From Gnetum montanum (Eukaryota; Streptophyta; Gnetopsida; Gnetales; Gnetaceae), in contig MNCI01005835.1 in the NCBI GenBank assembly GCA_015680685.1, forward strand, positions 1,257,614 to 1,321,613: DNA of 64,000 bases, in the 5' to 3' direction. The notes under the pieces are model-generated. The model was given only the letters and a program-made list of their open reading frames with translations, did no database searches and was not told the origin of the DNA. Position numbers and translations under genes: made by a program. Positions 59,231-64,000 of this stretch are shown here, piece after piece (the first letter of the stretch is position 1; each line of letters starts with the position of its first letter).

Positions 59231-62200
59231 ATGAACCTCCTATCTTGGAATGTCCGAGGCCTAACTAATAGGCTTCGTCGCAAATGAGCCAGCAACTTCC
59301 TCTCTAGTCTAAATCTCACTTTGGATTTCCTTTTTCAAGAAATCAAGATCTCAGCCGATCAATTTTCTCTTTTAGCCCATTGGTTTCTCCCCCATTCTTC
59401 TGTTCTTGCTACTTCTCATGAGTGTGGCAAAGGTGGAGCAGCCATTCTTTTTCTAGCCTATTGGAAAGACAAACTCCTACAGCATGGGTCCGATTTAGGT
59501 CATAGAGTGGCCTGGGCTGTTTTCTCTTTCTCACATGGTCCCTTTAGAGTTTATTCTATTTATGCTCCCAATGACTATCGAACGAGCCCGATTGTGGCAT
59601 GAACTCACTCATAGCCTCCCTTCTATTCCTTGGCTTTTTGGTGATGATTTTAACATGATGGAATTCTTTCATGATAAGCTTGATGATGTTTTCTCTCAAC
59701 TTCTTCATCACGAATATCAAGCCTGGTCAAATTTTAAGAAACATTTTTATCTTTTAGACGGCATTGCAGACACTACTGGTGGCTCTCTAAATAGCTTCAC
59801 TTGGGACAATCTTCATAAGGGACAGGCTCGCATTTATAGTTGGTTACATAGATATTATTTTTCCACTCTTTCTTTTTGGCAGACCCTTTCTACTACTAAA
59901 GTCCACCAACACGCAACCTTATCAGATCATTTCCCCATTACTTTATCTATGCAGATCTATAATGACCACCAATGACGGAATTATCATCTCTTTAGGCTAC
60001 ATAGTCAATGTTTCTCTTCTCCTCCTGCCCAACAACTTCTTTCTAGCCTTTGGAATGCTAAACCTAGATCCTTAGGTCCAAAGGGTTGGATCCATTGGTG
60101 GCTTCGGACTACTAGTAGAGTTAGGAATCTCGCCCGTCATTTTGGTAAGGAAGTTGCCTCTCGTTCTCGGCAAGAGTACACCAACATATGCTCTCTCATT
60201 GAGCACCTTACGACCAAACTAACGAATGATCCCTTCAATAGTCACCTACAAGGGGAGCTTGCCAGAGCCCGTATAGCCTTTCAACATTGGGAAGTATATA
60301 AGGCACAAGGTGCCTTGATTAAAAGCTGACTCACTTGGCTAAACATTCACGATGAGCACTGTAAGAAATTTTTTAAGTACCTAAACCGATCCTCCCCTTC
60401 GCCTTCTTTAGATAAACTCTCCATAAATGGATCCATTATCATTGACCAAAATAGTCTTCTCTCTTATCTTAAGGAACACTTTGAGGCCTTATTCACCACT
60501 ACTCCTATGGATCCCGCATCCTTCGCGGCCGCCACTCTAAATTATCTTAGATTGGTTAATTTTTCTATGTTGACAATTTTAGAAGCCGATATTACTCCAG
60601 CTGAGCTTCGATAGGATTGCTTTAACCTAAGCCCCAGGAAAGCCCCTGGTTACGATGGTCTTCTAGTCGAATTTTTCCAAAAGCATTGGGATTTGGTAGG
60701 TTCTGACCTCTTCCATGTTATCAAAGAGGCTACGCTTACTGGTTCATTGGGACCAATCTTAAACCAAGGGATTATTTGTCTTCTCCCTAAATCGGGAGAT
60801 CCTACTTGTATCTCCAATTGGCGACCTATCACCTTACTTAATGTGGTTTACATAAATTGGGCTAAATGTTTGGCTTTGCGATTAAAGAAAATCCTTGCTC
60901 TTATTATTTCCCCCCAGCAGACTAGCTTTGTCCCAAGAAGATACATATTAAATAACATGGTGGCTGCTTGGGAAGGTCTTAAGTGGGTTGAGGACGAGGG
61001 TCAGGATATCCTCCTGATGAAGCTTGACTACGCTAAGGCCTATGATAATATTAAGTGGGACTTCATTATCCAAACCATGACTAAATTAGGTTTTGGCCCT
61101 AAGTTCATTCATATGGTAGAATGCTTATTCTTAGATGCTACTGTGCGAATCGCGACTTCCTTCGGTATCACTTCTCCCTTTCCTATTCATAGGTATGTTA
61201 TGCAAGGTTGCCCTCTTGCTCCTTACCTCTTCATCATTACTACTGATTTTCTCTGTCATCAAATCAACTTGGATATTCAAAATAATGTTTTATCTAGGGT
61301 TCATCTATCTTCTCCTCAACATTAGCTCCTCAATGTGCATTTTGTTGATGACTCCTTTTTCCTTATTCAAAACAATGCTGCTAATGTGCAGTGTCTCTTG
61401 TCTCGAGTGGAGCAATATTGCTCCCTCTTTGGATCTATTATAAATTGGCATAAATCTTTAGTTTATAGCTTCACCAATAACTACATCCATTTGCCCAATT
61501 ATAGTTAGATGTGTACTCAAGATCATAAAATCATTAAGCTTTTGGGAATCCCTTTTCGCTTTAGAGGCCCAGCTTCAGAGCTCTGGGACCAAGTACTTTC
61601 TCGAATTCAAAGGAAAATCGAAAAATGGAAAACCAAACCCCTCACCCTCATCGGTAAGTATCTCATCTGTAAGTCTATTTGTGCTTCTACCCATGTTTAT
61701 TATTCGTCATGTTGGGCTCCTTCCCATGCTTCTTATCAAAAGCTTGAACGATTATTTCGAGACTTCATGTGGTCATCTAAAGACTCCCAAAAAGGCTTTC
61801 ATCGTGTTGCCTGGAATATAGTAACTCTTCCTAAGAACAAAGGTGGATTGGGCCTTTTGAACTCCTTTAAGCAAGGTCTTACCCTTGTTACTAAGTGGTT
61901 GGTTTAGCACCTGGAGGCCCCCAATATTATTGGGAATCTTCTTCAGTTAAGGCTTCGACAAGCATTCCCTAAGAATAAGTCCATTTGGAAGGGTATTCAC
62001 CCTGTTAATTGGATCCTTTCCCCTCATGACATTATCATTCCTAGAACACATGTTTTCAAAAGCATTTGGAAGGCTTGGCAGGTCTTACATTCTCATGTGA
62101 ATTGGAATAATGTTCATATCAATCCTACTCTCCTTTCTAAGATTTGCCCTTGGTGGCTGTCCCTATTGCCTGCTCCTCTAGCCACCTCAAATGCCAGGAC

Positions 62201-63023
62201 AACCACCATTTGGTTTCAAAAGGGAGTTGCTTCCCTTAGATGTCTTCATCTCACCAATCAGTGAATTACTTGGGATATGTTCGAAAACTTATACGGGGCT
62301 TCTAGAACTATGCACCACTGCCTTGACAGACTTTATCACTTCATTCATCAGTACTTGCATTTGAATGCTTCGGTTCCTAGTCTCTTCCATGGTCTTCAGT
62401 GGATTAATGGACCGAGCCTTCTACCCTATAAACCACATGTGCCCTTTCAGTTGTTGCATGACTCCTCTATGATTGTTAATTGCTGTAATAGATCATGACA
62501 CAAAGAAGAGTCTGAACAGTTTTGGCTCTCCCTCTTCTCACGAGTTTGGAGCCTTCCTACTCTTCCAAAAATTAAACAATTTCTTTGATGCCTCCTTCAT
62601 CAAGGCCTACCTATCGGCAAACATCGTGAATACCTTGGGATTCCAAACCCTAATTGCCCTCTCTGTGGAGGTCCTGATGATTTTGTCCATGTTTTTTGGC
62701 ATTACCCCTTCGCTCAGTCTTCATGGGAGTGGGTTTCTAAAGTTTTCCCTTTGTGCAAGTTTTCCCATGAGGATATCTTGTTCGGCTTTCTGGCCACCCC
62801 CTCTGCTGACCTTCAGTTTCTTTGGGAAGTTATTAGGCCCCTCGTTCTTTACTATATATGGAAGCGTAGATGCACTACTCTTTTCCAAAACACTGATCTA
62901 TCTAATTCTAACCATTTAACTATTATGGAAAAATTTCAAATTCTTTGCCTTGTGCATTTCCAAATTATATCTCACACTTCTAAGTTAAAGTTGGATACTA
63001 ATAAGTTGTTTTATTGTTTGTAG
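59231..63023 (+). pseudogene. LINE ORF2: endonuclease, reverse transcriptase, zf-RVT
   Basis: ATG at 59231 (MNLLSWNVRGLTNRL) starts an APE-type endonuclease 8 bp after ORF1. SIYAPND is followed by a frameshift near 59580 into ERARLWHELTHSLPSIPWLFGDDFN. RT: NLSPRKAPGYDGLLVEFFQK (about 60620), NWRPITLLNVVY, LMKLDYAKAYDNIKWDFI, MQGCPLAPYLF and FVDD at 61341-61352. Then FRGPASELWDQVLSRIQRKI and GKYLICKSI (61509-61700). The zf-RVT region has CPLCGGPDDFVHVFWHYPFA (about 62660). About ten stops and at least one frameshift disable it, but all core residues remain readable. It nicks DNA and copies LINE RNA at the nick. Confidence 0.9.
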
Positions 63024-63343
63024 CCTTGGAGCAAATACACCAATTCATGCACTCTTCCTCATCTCGATTTGCTACATCGGAGTGTCTCATCATAATTTTA
63101 AGCATTTTTAGCTCTCTGTTGTTCCCCTGGTCTTATTAACTCGTAGTTCTTATTGATTCCTAGCATGAGGTTGCTCTTTGGAATGTACTCCCACACCCTG
63201 TGAAGGATTATTTATCAAGATGTTTTCCTTCAACATCGGCATTTGACATTGTTCTTCTCCCTATTTATCCATAAATATGTTCAGATGTTGATTATGTACT
63301 TAATCTCATTTAATTAATAAAATTCTCTTTTTGGGGTTTGACA

Positions 63344-63355
63344 CCCCCCCCCCCC
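63344..63355. repeat. poly-C run (12 C)
   Basis: Homopolymer at the LINE's 3' border; length may be unreliable. Confidence 0.8.
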
Positions 63356-63878
63356 AACTTATTGAAAAATGAAGCTGCCATGAACATTAATGCCATGTTT
63401 TATTGTTCATTCAAAAGAGAAGCTGTAATATATAACATAGCAGGTTTTAATTGAGAGTAATTTCTTTTCAAAACATAGAATAAAATATTATTACCATTTG
63501 CAAAATGGTAAAGAGGAAATGAAACATTGTTGCAAGGAGGAAAAACATGGAATAGGCATATAATAACGTTAACGTTATAAAAGTTTCAAAAATTGTTGAC
63601 AAAATTTTTATCCTATCAAATATGTTTAATGACAATGAAACATAAATGGAATTACCTTTAGGAATGTGAATCCAATTAGAAAAGTGAAAATGTCAAAAAT
63701 GTTACCTTTAGGTCTCTTGTCCTGAATGCCTTTGTAAAATAAAATAAAATCAATATCTCCTTACTATTTAAGCATTTCTACATCCACTTAACACAAAGTA
63801 ATAAATTGCTTATAATATTGAACAAATCCTAGTCTTTTATCCTCATTGTTAAATGTGCGATTATTTTAGCTACTGATG
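63356..63878. other. AT-rich spacer
   Basis: No coding frame, repeat or RNA gene recognised. Confidence 0.4.
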
Positions 63879-64000
63879 AGAGCGGTTACTCTAATAATTA
63901 GAGTGGTAATTATTAGAGCGGTTACTCTAATAGTTAGAGTGGTTATTATTAGGGCGGTCACTCTAATTATTAGAGTGGTTATTATTAGAGCAGTTACTCT
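63879..64000. repeat. 36-bp tandem repeat, runs off the window
   Basis: AGAGCGG/AGAGCAG/AGGGCGG anchors at 63879, 63915, 63951 and 63987 give an exact 36-bp period. Each unit holds a near-perfect palindrome ACTCTAATAATTAGAGT. About 3.4 units are visible. Confidence 0.93.

Larger units (their letters stand above)
58330..63343 (+). mobile_element. L1-type LINE, nearly full length, 5' end uncertain
   Basis: Two ORFs in plant L1 order: ORF1 (58408-59222) with zinc knuckle, ORF2 (59231-63023) with endonuclease, RT and C-terminal zf-RVT region. The 3' region ends near a TTTAATTAATAAAATTC tail and a run of 12 C at 63344-63355; no poly-A tail or target duplication found. The 5' part of ORF1 is missing or decayed. 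It keeps more CpG and longer open frames than the LINE at 45-48.8 kb, so it is younger. Confidence 0.88.

Overview
The window reads as nuclear DNA of a seed plant with a very large, repeat-filled genome, most likely a gymnosperm (probably a conifer). The basis is one recognisable low-copy gene in 64 kb, deep nesting of old plant-type Ty3/gypsy elements and plant L1-type LINEs, very few CpG dinucleotides in the repeats, and coding relics full of stops but with few frameshifts. The lineage call is inference; no organelle, bacterial or CRISPR signal was seen.

Layout. 1-8.4 kb: two minus-strand Ty3/gypsy relics (a gag at 1-1505 and an RT-RNase H-integrase at 5.05-8.42 kb) around a non-coding, LTR-like block with a 489-bp tandem duplication. 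8.5-11.1 kb: a degenerate short-motif repeat, then a tandem array whose units carry inverted repeats. 12.3-16.0 kb: a plus-strand coding relic that appears to contain T-rich introns. 16.6-28.1 kb: a second minus-strand gypsy copy whose gag is split by a complete 5.73-kb gag-only retrotransposon (19003-24731) with perfect 5-bp target-site duplications, two LTRs, a tRNA-Asp-type primer binding site and a polypurine tract. 28.4-44.9 kb: a minus-strand Athila/Tat-like element with gag, protease, RT, RNase H, integrase and 5' LTR, interrupted by a reverse-oriented solo LTR (29823-30684) and by a 6.6-kb plus-strand element (36868-43459) with paired LTRs and a tRNA-Met-type primer site but no recognisable pol. 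45-48.8 kb: a decayed LINE carrying another solo LTR.

At about 49.15 kb the base composition changes: CpG returns and repeats thin out. This gene island holds a class B heat shock transcription factor (two exons, 53862-55893, 349 residues), with heat shock element-like sites upstream. A small candidate signal-peptide exon lies at 58085-58267. A comparatively well preserved LINE (about 58.4-63.3 kb) follows, and the window ends in a 36-bp tandem repeat.

The one gene judged functional is the Hsf. The rest is a stratified record of transposition. The most interesting signals are (i) short palindromic words next to the TATA box of one LTR family that differ between its copies, (ii) gag-only and coding relatives of one family side by side, (iii) a 666-codon gag frame with nine stops and no frameshift, and (iv) the intron-bearing relic. 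I found no convincing new defence, RNA or biosynthetic system.
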